Origin: an uncultured Flavobacterium sp.
GTDB taxonomy: Bacteria; Bacteroidota; Bacteroidia; Flavobacteriales; Flavobacteriaceae
Assembly (NCBI RefSeq): GCF_946482535.1
Contig: NZ_CAMLRU010000021.1
Location: 1 to 21,765 of the forward strand
Reading direction: 5' to 3'
Length of the DNA: 21,765 nucleotides
The position numbers were made by a program, and so were the translations under genes. This document shows positions 6,919 through 15,666 of the stretch, piece after piece; within the stretch, counting starts at the first letter, position 1, and each line of letters opens with the position of its first letter. Below the pieces are notes generated by a model. That model was not told the origin of the DNA and did no database searches. It saw only the letters and a program-made list of their open reading frames with translations.

Positions 6919-8982
6919 ATGAAAACAAAATTACACTTTGCCTTTGTTGCAATTTTTGCCTTTCTAACGTCAAGCAATGCTCAGGTATCTGAGAGAGAAG
7001 CTGAAGCAAGACAATGGATCAAAGCAAATGAGAAAAACCTAAAAATTAATCCGAATGAAAATTTTTCACTTCGATTTGTCAGAAAAACACAAACCGGAGA
7101 GACACTTCGTTTCCAACAATTAAAAAATGGGGTTCCTGTTTTTGATTCAGAATTAGTAGTGCATTTTTCACCCTATGGTGAAATTACTTGTCCGGCTTCT
7201 TCTTATGATGCCACTGTGGCTGATGTAAACACCACGCCTGCTATCACCAAGGAGAACGCTATTGCTATTTCAAATGTAGCTTTGAAGATTACAAGTGATA
7301 TTACCTTTCAGGAAAGCAAATTGGTGGTTTATAACAAACTTGGTGCAACCAAATTAGTTTACAGGGTTCTGACAGATTCTTACGATAAAGTTGGGAGTTG
7401 GGAAACTATTGTTGACGCACAAACCGGAGCGGTTCTTAGTACAAAAGATGTGGCTTGCTACTATAAAAATCACAAGCACAATAAAAAAGAAAACAAAAGC
7501 AATCCACCGGTTTCAATGGCGCCTTTAGCGTTTGTATCCGGTACCGGGATGGTCTTTAATCCGGATCCGCTCTCTCAAGCCGGGGTTACTTACACTACTA
7601 CCGGATATGCTGACGGAAATGATGCTGCTACTACTCAGTTGAACAATGCAAGAGTATCGGTTACCTTGCCGGAAATTGATTTGACAGCCGGTACCTATAA
7701 ATTGAAAAGTACTTATGCCGAAATAAAAGAGTTAGGTGCGCCTAACAAAGGGCTTTTTACTCAAACTTCTTCAGCATTCAATTTTACCCGACTTGAGGAT
7801 GGTTTTGAAGCAGTAACAGCTTTTTATCATTTGGATAAGAGTTTAAGATATATCAATCAAACTTTAGGAATAGCCTGTGTACCTTATCAAAGTGCTAATG
7901 CAGGAGCTGTTTTCTTTGATCCGCATGGCGCCAGCAGTGCTGATAATTCTTTTTACAGTAATGGTCAATTACAGTTTGGAGAAGGCGGTGTAGATGATGC
8001 CGAAGATGCCGATGTGGTTTTACACGAACTTGGACATGGCTTACACGATTGGATTACCGGTGGCGGATTGTCACAAGTAAACGGGCTAAGCGAAGGATGT
8101 GGAGATTATTGGGCAGTATCCTACAGCAGAAGTTTGAATCAATGGACATCAGGAACACCACAATATAATTGGGTGTTCAGTTGGGATGGACACAATCCTT
8201 TTTGGGGTGGAAGAACAACAGATTACGGCGCTTCTTACAATGGAGGTTTAGTCAATCAAATTCATACTGACGGGCAAATTTGGGCCACTGCCTTAATGAA
8301 AATTTGGGATGGTATCGGGAGAGAAAAAACAGATAAAGCTTTCCTTAACGGATTGGATTTAACTACCAGTAATACTTCTCAACAAGGGGCTGCAATAGCT
8401 GTAAGAACAGCGGCAATCACCATGAATTATCCATGTGCTGATATTGCAATCATAACTGAAAAGTTCTTAGAAGCCGGCTATGCAATGCCTACCTTAGCGC
8501 TGTCAATGAATCCGATAACAAATCAAACCGTTCAAGCGGATTCTTCAAATACTTACACTTTAACCAGTTTTACGGCTTTAGCCAATCCAATAACTGAAAA
8601 TTGTAATGCAACATTGACACAGTCACCTACTGTAGGTACTGTTTTAGCGCCCGGAAATCATACCATTACTATGGTGGCAACCAGCGGTTCTTCAACGGTA
8701 ACCAGAACATTTACATTGACGGTATTGCCTTATTTAGGAGTTGAGGAAAATGCGAAAAATAACTTTATCATGTATCCGAATCCTGCAACCAATCAAATTA
8801 CCGTTAAAGGAGAATTTGAGACCAATGAAAGTGTAACTTTCTATAATGTTTTAGGTCAAGTGATAATGACTAAAGCGATAACTTCAAACGAACAAAGTAT
8901 TGATGTTTCAAGTTTGGCTTCCGGGGTATATACCGTAACTTTTAATACAGCTAAAGTATCTCGTAAGTTTATCAAAGAATAA
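6919..8982 (+). CDS. Secreted zinc metallopeptidase (M36/M4-like) with T9SS sorting domain
   Basis: A 687-residue preproprotein. Residues 1-21 are a signal peptide ending SSNA-Q. Residues about 45-175 resemble the FTP/PepSY propeptide of thermolysin- and fungalysin-type proteases (LRFQQLKNGVPVFDSELVVH, VDAQTG). The catalytic part carries HELGH (369-373), with the probable third zinc ligand E392 in SEGCGD, and a downstream IHTDGQIWA block (448-456), which fits M36 fungalysin better than M4. Residues about 528-603 form an HYR-like beta domain. Residues about 608-687 are a type A T9SS sorting domain (MYPNPATNQITVKG, LASGVYTV, KFIKE end). It should leave the cell through the type IX system and be processed at the surface or released. 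The gene stands alone, with a strong terminator after it. Confidence 0.88.
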   Translation: MKTKLHFAFVAIFAFLTSSNAQVSEREAEARQWIKANEKNLKINPNENFSLRFVRKTQTGETLRFQQLKNGVPVFDSELVVHFSPYGEITCPASSYDATVADVNTTPAITKENAIAISNVALKITSDITFQESKLVVYNKLGATKLVYRVLTDSYDKVGSWETIVDAQTGAVLSTKDVACYYKNHKHNKKENKSNPPVSMAPLAFVSGTGMVFNPDPLSQAGVTYTTTGYADGNDAATTQLNNARVSVTLPEIDLTAGTYKLKSTYAEIKELGAPNKGLFTQTSSAFNFTRLEDGFEAVTAFYHLDKSLRYINQTLGIACVPYQSANAGAVFFDPHGASSADNSFYSNGQLQFGEGGVDDAEDADVVLHELGHGLHDWITGGGLSQVNGLSEGCGDYWAVSYSRSLNQWTSGTPQYNWVFSWDGHNPFWGGRTTDYGASYNGGLVNQIHTDGQIWATALMKIWDGIGREKTDKAFLNGLDLTTSNTSQQGAAIAVRTAAITMNYPCADIAIITEKFLEAGYAMPTLALSMNPITNQTVQADSSNTYTLTSFTALANPITENCNATLTQSPTVGTVLAPGNHTITMVATSGSSTVTRTFTLTVLPYLGVEENAKNNFIMYPNPATNQITVKGEFETNESVTFYNVLGQVIMTKAITSNEQSIDVSSLASGVYTVTFNTAKVSRKFIKE

Positions 8983-9003
8983 GAATTCAACTCAAAATTT
9001 CTG

Positions 9004-9040
9004 AAAACCACAATGAGCAATCGTTGTGGTTTTTCTTTTT
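9004..9040 (+). terminator. Rho-independent terminator of the metallopeptidase gene
   Basis: AAAACCACAA (9004-9013) pairs perfectly with TTGTGGTTTT (9024-9033) around a 10-nt loop, followed by CTTTTT. It begins 21 nt after the stop codon. Confidence 0.9.
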
Positions 9041-9059
9041 GAATTCCACACAGAAATAA

Positions 9060-9090
9060 TTTGCAATCCCGAAGTTTCGGGATAACTTTG
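9060..9090 (+). promoter_or_regulatory. Promoter of the ureohydrolase gene with a palindrome filling the spacer
   Basis: TTTG (9060-9063), a 19-nt spacer and a perfect -7 box TAACTTTG (9083-9090) make a textbook Bacteroidota promoter; the start codon is 24 nt past the box. The perfect inverted repeat ATCCCGAA-GT-TTCGGGAT (9066-9083) occupies almost exactly the spacer, where an operator would be expected. Similar palindromes with CCCGA/TCGGG arms also occur as dispersed repeats in this group, so an operator is only one reading. Confidence 0.7.
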
Positions 9091-9113
9091 TAACTTTCAA
9101 ATTTTAGCAAAAA

Positions 9114-10202
9114 ATGACCAAAGAACAAATTATAGCCAATTTTGACCCTTCACAACCCGGTTTAGCTGATGCAACCGTTTTTGGTTTGCCGTTTTCGGCC
9201 GAACAAAGTGAAGTCATTGTAATTCCTGTGCCCTGGGAAGTTACTGTAAGCTACGGTGCCGGTGCTTCTGAAGGACCAGATGCGGTACTTGACGCTTCTT
9301 TTCAAGTGGATTTAAACCACCAAGATTTTCCCGAATTGTGGAAACTCGGGATCTACCTTGATGAAGCGCCTGCGCATTGGAAGAAGAATTCTGAGCAATA
9401 CAAAGATTTAGCACAACCTATAATCGAGTTATTGGAAAGTGGTGAAGCTGTAGAAAATTATCCGGCCTTACAAGCCGACTTGGATAAAATCAATAAAATA
9501 TGTCGGGAGTTGCATACCGAAGTCAAAGAGAAAGTTCTGTTTTGGATGCAACAAGGTAAAAAAGTAGTCCTTTTAGGTGGTGACCATTCTACACCATTAG
9601 GTTATTACGAAGCTTTGGCTACGATTCACGACAATTTCGGAATTCTGCATTTGGATGCGCATATGGATTTGAGAATCGCTTACGAAGGCTTTACCTTTTC
9701 ACACGCTTCTATCATGTACAATGCGTTACAGATTCCGCAGATTTCTAAATTGGTGCAAGTAGGCATCCGCGATTTCTGCGAACAAGAAGTAGACGTGGTC
9801 AAAAAAGCCAATGGGCGCGTGTTAGTGAATACTGATGCCGACTTAAAAGCGGAAACCTTTGAAGGTAAATCTTGGGCGGAACAATGCGAGGCTATTATTG
9901 CTTCCTTGCCGCAAAAAGTTTGCATCAGTTTTGATATCGATGGGATGTATCCTTGGTATTGCCCAAATACCGGTACGCCGGTTCCGGGTGGTTTTTCTTT
10001 TGAACAAGCCACCTATTTATTCAATAAATTAGCCGAAAGCGGTAAAGAAATCATAGGTTTCGATTTAGTAGAAGTCGCTCCCGGTGAAACCGACGATTGG
10101 GACGGAAACGTAGGAGCCCGAATGTTATTCCACATGTGTGGCGTTTTGGCCAAAAACAATGGATTACAAGTTGGGCAGAAAATCAATTTCCAAAGAAAAT
10201 AA
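9114..10202 (+). CDS. Arginase/agmatinase-family ureohydrolase
   Basis: The 362-residue protein carries all six usual Mn2+ ligands of the ureohydrolase superfamily: GGDHS (155-159, H158), LDAHMDLR (180-187: D181, H183, D185) and SFDIDG (272-277: D274, D276), followed by PNTGTPVPGG (284-293). Members hydrolyse arginine, agmatine, formiminoglutamate or related guanidino/amidino compounds. It is longer than E. coli SpeB (about 306), with extra sequence at about 78-140 between the N-terminal strand and the GGDHS motif, and the usual DP after DxDxxx is YP (279-280). No his-utilisation or arginine genes are nearby, so the substrate is left open; agmatine or another guanidino compound is the first guess. 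Own promoter and terminator. Confidence 0.85.
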   Translation: MTKEQIIANFDPSQPGLADATVFGLPFSAEQSEVIVIPVPWEVTVSYGAGASEGPDAVLDASFQVDLNHQDFPELWKLGIYLDEAPAHWKKNSEQYKDLAQPIIELLESGEAVENYPALQADLDKINKICRELHTEVKEKVLFWMQQGKKVVLLGGDHSTPLGYYEALATIHDNFGILHLDAHMDLRIAYEGFTFSHASIMYNALQIPQISKLVQVGIRDFCEQEVDVVKKANGRVLVNTDADLKAETFEGKSWAEQCEAIIASLPQKVCISFDIDGMYPWYCPNTGTPVPGGFSFEQATYLFNKLAESGKEIIGFDLVEVAPGETDDWDGNVGARMLFHMCGVLAKNNGLQVGQKINFQRK

Positions 10203-10208
10203 TATTTA

Positions 10209-10240
10209 AAAACCCTTCAGTGATGAAGGGGTTTCTTTTT
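10209..10240 (+). terminator. Rho-independent terminator of the ureohydrolase gene
   Basis: AAACCCTTC (10210-10218) pairs with GAAGGGGTTT (10225-10234) with one bulged G and a 6-nt loop, followed by CTTTTT. It lies 7 nt after the stop. Confidence 0.87.
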
Positions 10241-10256
10241 AGTGCAGATTTTCCAA

Positions 10257-10291
10257 ACTTCGTACTTCCAACTTCGTACTTTGTACTTCCC
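10257..10291 (+). repeat. Heptanucleotide repeat (ACTTCGT type) upstream of the acylase gene
   Basis: Five 7-nt units run from 10257: ACTTCGT, ACTTCCA, ACTTCGT, ACTTTGT, ACTTCCC. The array sits between a terminator and the -7 box of the next gene, so it overlaps the region where a -33 element should be. Confidence 0.9.
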
Positions 10292-10298
10292 AATTTCC

Positions 10299-10306
10299 TA
10301 TATTTG
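10299..10306 (+). promoter_or_regulatory. -7 promoter box of the penicillin-acylase-family gene
   Basis: TATATTTG is a perfect TAnnTTTG match 19 nt before the ATG. The nearest upstream TTTG (10280-10283, inside the heptanucleotide array) leaves only 15 nt of spacer, shorter than the 19-21 nt seen elsewhere here, so the -33 element is uncertain. Confidence 0.6.
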
Positions 10307-10325
10307 AGTATTCAATCTCTTCTCC

Positions 10326-12713
10326 ATGAAACTCGTTAAAAAAATCCTCCTTGTAATTGTATTGTTGATTGTTTTAATCGTTATGGTTGGTGCAACTTAT
10401 TTGCAATACAGCAAACCCGATTATGAAGGCGAATTAACGCTGAACAATCTCAACAAAGAAACCACAGTTTATTTTGACGACTATGGTGTGCCGCACATTT
10501 ATGCCGAAAACCAAAAAGACGCCATGACCACATTAGGTTATGTTCATGCGCAAGATCGTTTGTGGCAAATGGAACTCATGCGACGCATCGCTCCGGGAAG
10601 ATTGGCCGAAATTTTTGGTGGTGCCGCTTTAAAAACAGACCAATTTTTTGCCGGAATCGGGATAGATGAAAATTCGGCTAAAGCAGTTGCCCAATTGGAT
10701 AAAAAATCGCCAACGTATATTTTGGCGCAAGCCTATCTCGACGGAATCAATCAATATATTGATAACGGTACGACTCCGGTGGAAATTCGATTACTCGGAA
10801 TAAAACAAGAAAAATTTACGCTAAAAGACGTGTACAATATTTTCGGTTTTATGTCGTTCAGTTTTGCGATGGCACAAAAAACCGATCCGTTACTGACTGA
10901 CATTCGTAACCGTTTTGGGATGGATTATTTAAAAGATTTCGGGATCAACGGCGAATTGGGAACGCAACAATTACAGTCGTTTCAAGGCCAATACAAAGAA
11001 TATAGTGAAATTTCTAAATCGGTCGCAGCACTACTTGATAGTTCTCCGGTTCCGGCTTTTATAGGTAGTAACAGCTGGGTTATCGGTACCGAAAAAACCA
11101 AAAACGGCAAAGTCATTTTGGCCAACGATCCGCACATTATGTATGCCCAACCCGGGACTTGGTACGAAGCGCACATCGTTTGTCCTGATTACGAAATGTA
11201 TGGCTACTACATTGCCGGAACGCCGTTTCCGCTTTTGGGTCACAATCGAGATTACGCCTATGGTTTGACTATGTTTGAAAACGATGATGTAGATTTCTTT
11301 GCCGAAGAAGAAAACCCCAATAATGCCAAGCAATACAAAACCCCTGAAGGGTTTAAAAATTATACCTACCATCAAAAAATCATCAAAGTTAAAGACAGTT
11401 CCGAGGTTAAGTTGAATGTGAAAACCAGTAAGCACGGACCAATTATTAATGGTTTGTTGGATGGCTTGCAAAGTGACCAATCTGTAGCCATGTCGTGGAT
11501 TTACACCCAACAAAAAAACCGAATTTTAGAAGCGGTTTATGCCTTGTCTCATGCTGAGAATTTGGAGCATTTTCATAACAGCATCGAATTGATTCATGCG
11601 CCGGGACTCAATGTAATGTACGGTGACGCCAAAGGTAATATCGCTTGGATTACTTCGGGGAAACTTTACAAGTTGCCTAAGTCGGTTAATGGTAATTTTA
11701 TAATGAACGGCGCTAACGGCGTTGATGACCAAAAAGAATGGTTGCCTTTTGCCCAAAATCCGCAAGCGATTAATCCGCCTTGGCATTATGTGTACAGTTC
11801 TAATAACCAACCTTCGCCCATCAACGGCTATTTGTATCCGGGATATTATTTGCCGAAAGACAGAGCCGTGCGAATAGATGGTTTTTTAAATCAAAAAAAC
11901 AAATGGGATAAAGAAGCCGTTTCTAAAATGATAGTCGATAATACGTCGGCAACAGCACAAACGATAGTTGGGAATATGACGAAACCGATGCAAACTAAGG
12001 ATTTTACTGGTAATGAAAAACAGGCGTTATCGGTATTGCAATCTTGGAAAGCCACTCACAATTTAGAGGACATCGCGCCAACGATTTACAACAAATGGTT
12101 TTATTTTTACTTGAAAGCCACTTTGGAAGATGAATTCGGAGAAGAAAACTTCAAGTTGTTGCTCAGCACACACATTATCAAACAAATGATAGAAAACCAA
12201 ACGGCGAACTCCGCTTCGCCATGGTGGGACAACATCAATACCAAAGACAAAAAAGAAACCCAATCGGAAATACTCACTCAATCGTTTAAACAGGCCGTGG
12301 CTTCTTTAGAAACCCAATTGGGCAGCGATGTTTCACAATGGCAATGGAGCAAAGTACACCAAGTCACCTTCCAACATCCTATAGGTAAAGTGAAATTGTT
12401 CAGCAGCTTCTTTAATGTAGGTCCGTTTCCAATATCAGGCACCAATGAAGTCATCAACAACCAACTGTTTATTTACACCGACGATGCTATAATTCCGGTC
12501 AAAGGCGGACCTTCAACTCGACGTATTATCGACTTTTCAGATATTGAAAACAGTCTGAGTGTTTTACCAACCGGACAAAGTGGTAATCCGATGAGTAAAC
12601 ATTACAGCGATCAATCGGAATTGTTTGTTAACGGTAAATTCAGAAAAATGAAGTTGAACAAGAAAGAAATTGAATCGTCCTCGACTAAAGTAGTGTTCCG
12701 ACCTCAAAACTAA
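10326..12713 (+). CDS. Penicillin acylase family (Ntn hydrolase) protein
   Basis: A 795-residue amidohydrolase precursor of the penicillin/cephalosporin/acyl-homoserine-lactone acylase family. Residues 4-25 form a hydrophobic anchor or signal. The alpha part includes GVPHIYAENQKDAMTTLGYVHAQDRLWQM (54-82, a strong family block). Autocleavage is expected between G247 and S248 in FIGSNSWVIG, making S248 the N-terminal nucleophile of the beta chain; HGP (in SKHGPIING) and SNNQP blocks follow. The family hydrolyses amide bonds of N-acylated compounds in the periplasm or at the outside of the inner membrane; the natural substrate is unknown. The stop overlaps by 3 nt the stop of the convergent photolyase-like gene, leaving no room for a terminator between them. 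Confidence 0.92.
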   Translation: MKLVKKILLVIVLLIVLIVMVGATYLQYSKPDYEGELTLNNLNKETTVYFDDYGVPHIYAENQKDAMTTLGYVHAQDRLWQMELMRRIAPGRLAEIFGGAALKTDQFFAGIGIDENSAKAVAQLDKKSPTYILAQAYLDGINQYIDNGTTPVEIRLLGIKQEKFTLKDVYNIFGFMSFSFAMAQKTDPLLTDIRNRFGMDYLKDFGINGELGTQQLQSFQGQYKEYSEISKSVAALLDSSPVPAFIGSNSWVIGTEKTKNGKVILANDPHIMYAQPGTWYEAHIVCPDYEMYGYYIAGTPFPLLGHNRDYAYGLTMFENDDVDFFAEEENPNNAKQYKTPEGFKNYTYHQKIIKVKDSSEVKLNVKTSKHGPIINGLLDGLQSDQSVAMSWIYTQQKNRILEAVYALSHAENLEHFHNSIELIHAPGLNVMYGDAKGNIAWITSGKLYKLPKSVNGNFIMNGANGVDDQKEWLPFAQNPQAINPPWHYVYSSNNQPSPINGYLYPGYYLPKDRAVRIDGFLNQKNKWDKEAVSKMIVDNTSATAQTIVGNMTKPMQTKDFTGNEKQALSVLQSWKATHNLEDIAPTIYNKWFYFYLKATLEDEFGEENFKLLLSTHIIKQMIENQTANSASPWWDNINTKDKKETQSEILTQSFKQAVASLETQLGSDVSQWQWSKVHQVTFQHPIGKVKLFSSFFNVGPFPISGTNEVINNQLFIYTDDAIIPVKGGPSTRRIIDFSDIENSLSVLPTGQSGNPMSKHYSDQSELFVNGKFRKMKLNKKEIESSSTKVVFRPQN

Positions 12714-14242
12714 AAAGCATCCGGATTTTCGATGATTTGAGCCGCGCGTTGTTTGTGTTGGAATAACTCTTCCGGTTTCATTTTTTGCAACAAACTCAGC
12801 ATCATCGCCATGCGTTGGTTGTTTTGGAAATGCGCTTTTTTATCGTCTAAAAAGTTCCAATACAAACTGTTGAACGGACAAGCTTTGTCTCCGAATTTGT
12901 CTTTAACCTTATAGTGACACGACTCACAGTAATTACTCATTTTTTGGATATAACTTCCGGAGGAAACATAGGGTTTGGTGGCTAAAATGCCGCCATCGGC
13001 ATACTGACTCATCCCACGTGTGTTGGGCAATTCTACCCATTCAATAGCATCAATGTAAACTCCGAGATACCAAGCATCAACAGCATCGGGATGGCGTTGC
13101 GTTAGCAAAGAAAAATTACCAATGACCATCAACCGCTGAATGTGGTGCGCATAAGCATCGTTCAAACTCTGATGCAAAGCTTGGTGCATGCAATTCATTT
13201 TGGTTTTTCCCGACCAATACATTTCCGGTAACGGCTCGTGGTTTTCCAAAGCGTTCATTTGGGCATATTGCGGCATTTCTTTCCAATAAATCCCTCGGAC
13301 ATATTCTCGCCAACCCAAAATTTGACGCACAAAACCTTCGACTTGTGCCAAGGTAATTTGCTCCTGATTTTGATAATAATGTTGCACTACTGAATCAATG
13401 ACTTCTTTGGGAGAAAGCATTTTAGCATTCATGGCAAATGACAAACGCGAGTGGAATAAATGCGGTTCAGCAGTGTGCATAGCATCTTCATACGTACCGA
13501 AATGCGGCAGCAATTCATTACAGAAATACTGCAATTGTTCCAAACATTCAGCTCTGGACATCGGCCAAACGAAGTTATTAGTGTCAATGGTTCCAAAGGT
13601 AATCACTCCGGCATTTTGTATTTCGGCTACGACATTAGCCACGGCTTTCGGAAAGACTTTGGTTTTCGGAACCGGTACTTCGCCTTTGTATTTTTTGCGG
13701 TTGTCGTGGTCAAAATTCCATTGGTTGCCTAACGGTTGTTCACCTACCATTAATACTTGGTGTTTTTTGCGCATCATCCGATAAAAACTTTCCATTAGCA
13801 ATTGTTTTTTGCCTTGGAAAAACCGACTCAATTCAACTCTATCCGTATAAAAATGTTCCGTGTCAAAAGCTCTTGAAGTAATATCAATCTTTTTGCAAAT
13901 GGCTTTCAATTGTTCGTCAAGTCGATATTCATCCGGTAGCTGATATTCAAAATGGGTGATGCCCGTCGTTGCGATTTCTCGTTGGATTAACTTTTCAAAA
14001 TCGTTTAAATTATCCGAATCCGAGATTTTATAATAGCGAACCTGATGTCCATTTTTTTGCAGCTGTTCCGCAAAGTTCCGCATCGCTAAAAAGAAAGCGG
14101 TGACTTTTTGAATATGGTGTTTCACATAATCGGTTTCCTGACGGACTTCCGCCATCAAATAAAAGACGGTATCATCTTTGGTTTGGAACCAAGAATGATT
14201 CGAGTTTAATTGGTCACCAAGAATTAGCCGGAGTGTTTTCAT
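12710..14242 (-). CDS. FeS-type cryptochrome/photolyase-related protein (PhrB-like, probable (6-4) photolyase)
   Basis: A 510-residue member of the photolyase-related family (FeS-BCP, Pfam DPRP), beginning LRLILGDQLN (4-13). The four cysteines that hold the [4Fe-4S] cluster in Agrobacterium PhrB (C350, C438, C441, C454) match C351, C439, C442 (NYCESC) and C455 (KACPF). The YAHHIQRLMVIGNF segment (364-377), carrying the active-site His pair, is intact. Characterised members repair (6-4) photoproducts with FAD and use a lumazine antenna. The ATG directly follows the cryptochrome-DASH stop (TAAATG), so it is the last gene of the light operon. Nothing key is missing. A light-sensor role instead of repair cannot be excluded from sequence. 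Confidence 0.93.
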   Translation of the reverse strand: MKTLRLILGDQLNSNHSWFQTKDDTVFYLMAEVRQETDYVKHHIQKVTAFFLAMRNFAEQLQKNGHQVRYYKISDSDNLNDFEKLIQREIATTGITHFEYQLPDEYRLDEQLKAICKKIDITSRAFDTEHFYTDRVELSRFFQGKKQLLMESFYRMMRKKHQVLMVGEQPLGNQWNFDHDNRKKYKGEVPVPKTKVFPKAVANVVAEIQNAGVITFGTIDTNNFVWPMSRAECLEQLQYFCNELLPHFGTYEDAMHTAEPHLFHSRLSFAMNAKMLSPKEVIDSVVQHYYQNQEQITLAQVEGFVRQILGWREYVRGIYWKEMPQYAQMNALENHEPLPEMYWSGKTKMNCMHQALHQSLNDAYAHHIQRLMVIGNFSLLTQRHPDAVDAWYLGVYIDAIEWVELPNTRGMSQYADGGILATKPYVSSGSYIQKMSNYCESCHYKVKDKFGDKACPFNSLYWNFLDDKKAHFQNNQRMAMMLSLLQKMKPEELFQHKQRAAQIIENPDAF

Positions 14243-15550
14243 TTAAAATAAGCTTGTTTGTAACCAAAGTTTTTGAAAGGCACCATTGGCATCGTACATT
14301 TCCGCTTGGCGTTTGATGTTGAATTTTCGGTCGCGCGGATCATTGCCTACGCCTGAGTTGTAAATCCAGTTTCCATAATTAGAATGCACATCATAATCGA
14401 TGAGCATACTTTCGAAATACGCTGCGGCTATGCGCCAATCTTGTTCCCATTCTTTGGCCCAAAAACTAGCCACGTTTTGCCGACCGCGATTGCTCATCCA
14501 ACCGGTTTGTTGGAGTTCAATCATGTTGGCGTTTACGAAAGGTTCTTTGGTTTGTCCGTTGGTCCATTGTTGGAAAGCTTTTGGGTTGAACTTCCATTCG
14601 TAGGTTTTGTTTAAAATACCCTTGAGTTGGAAAATTTTGTTGCCATGTTTGAGCGATATGTATTTGAAATAATCGCGCCAAATCAATTCAAAAATCAACC
14701 AATAAGTATCTTCATTGGCACCGATTTCTTTTTCGTAGCGCTTAACTTCCCAATAAATGGTTCGCGCCGAAATGCTGCCGTTGGCCAACCAAGCCGAGAG
14801 TTTGGAACTGTAATCTTTTCCGATTAAGCCATTGCGTGTTTTTTTGTACACCGACAGTTTTTTGGTCTCCCAAAAGTATTCCTCGATGCGAGAAAGTGCA
14901 TGATTTTCGCCACCTTGAAAAGGAAAAGCGGTTTTCTGATTCATTTCAAAATCTTCCAAGCCTAAATCGGTTACTGAAGGAATGACAGTGTTGTTTTCAA
15001 TCCAATTAGACTCGGGAAGTTTTGGGGTTTCTAACCGACTTTTCACGCGTACCGTTTTCTCGCATTGCTTGCGGAATTCGGTAAACACTTCCGGAATTTT
15101 CTTGAAGTCAGCATACGGAATGTCATCGGGATGGAATAAAAACTGATCGTAATATTCATTCCAAACGATTTGATTCAACTCGTTTTTCAATGCATCGGTT
15201 ACAGTCGCTTCTTCAGAAGTCCATTCTTTTTGAAGATAAATGGCTTCGATGCCGTAGTCGCTAATCAGTTTCGGAATTACTGCTTCCGGTTTTTCATGGA
15301 AGACCAATAAAGCGATGTGGTGTTGTTTTAAATTTCGGCGCAATTCCTGAACCGTTTCAATTAAAAATTGGGCTCTGAATTTTTCCGTTTTTTTGAAACC
15401 GTATGGTGTTTCGGCAAAATGCCTCGGGTCAAAGCAATACAAGGCGATGACTTGTTCGCTTTCTTTTGTGGCTCGGTATAAAGCGGTTTGGTCGTTGACC
15501 CGTAAATCGTTACGAAACCAAACTAAGCTTGTTTTTTGTTTTTTCTGCAT
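14243..15550 (-). CDS. Cryptochrome DASH family protein
   Basis: A 435-residue photolyase/cryptochrome. The N-terminal Rossmann antenna domain begins [14 protein letters not shown] (7-20). The FAD-binding helical domain contains [16 protein letters not shown] (246-261), ELIWRDYF (288-295), and the DASH signature [13 protein letters not shown] (351-363) with [16 protein letters not shown] (391-406). DASH proteins bind FAD and usually MTHF, repair cyclobutane dimers in single-stranded DNA and may also signal. The start at 15550 lies inside the end of the DUF2256 gene (28-nt overlap), and the stop abuts the FeS photolyase start, so translation of the three genes is probably coupled. The protein is not truncated. 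Confidence 0.94.
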   Translation of the reverse strand: MQKKQKTSLVWFRNDLRVNDQTALYRATKESEQVIALYCFDPRHFAETPYGFKKTEKFRAQFLIETVQELRRNLKQHHIALLVFHEKPEAVIPKLISDYGIEAIYLQKEWTSEEATVTDALKNELNQIVWNEYYDQFLFHPDDIPYADFKKIPEVFTEFRKQCEKTVRVKSRLETPKLPESNWIENNTVIPSVTDLGLEDFEMNQKTAFPFQGGENHALSRIEEYFWETKKLSVYKKTRNGLIGKDYSSKLSAWLANGSISARTIYWEVKRYEKEIGANEDTYWLIFELIWRDYFKYISLKHGNKIFQLKGILNKTYEWKFNPKAFQQWTNGQTKEPFVNANMIELQQTGWMSNRGRQNVASFWAKEWEQDWRIAAAYFESMLIDYDVHSNYGNWIYNSGVGNDPRDRKFNIKRQAEMYDANGAFQKLWLQTSLF

Positions 15551-15666
15551 CGGTCACTACAATAAAGTACTTCATTCCAATTTTTTTCCCATTTCTTACG
15601 CCAAGCGAAAGGCAATCCGCAGGTTTTGCAGATTTTTTCGGGTAAGTTCACTTTTTTATGCGCCAT
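15523..15666 (-). CDS. DUF2256 small zinc-ribbon-like protein
   Basis: Found by reading the reverse strand between the flavin reductase and the cryptochrome. It has 47 residues, starts [20 protein letters not shown] and ends with TAG at 15523-15525. Four cysteines, C13, C16, C36 and C40 (CKTC...CSDRC), suggest a zinc ribbon; the RKKWEKNW segment with conserved Trp and basic residues matches DUF2256. The family's function is unknown; from memory it often sits beside photolyase or cryptochrome genes. The start overlaps the reductase 3' end by 11 nt, and the 3' end overlaps the cryptochrome start by 28 nt. A single-strand nucleic-acid or photolyase partner role is inference only. Confidence 0.9.
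   Translation of the reverse strand: MAHKKVNLPEKICKTCGLPFAWRKKWEKNWNEVLYCSDRCRKNKKQA

Noticed and set aside
11031..11513. 160-codon antisense frame inside the acylase gene
   Set aside because: It is a shadow of a well-supported acylase gene on the other strand, with no promoter or family features.
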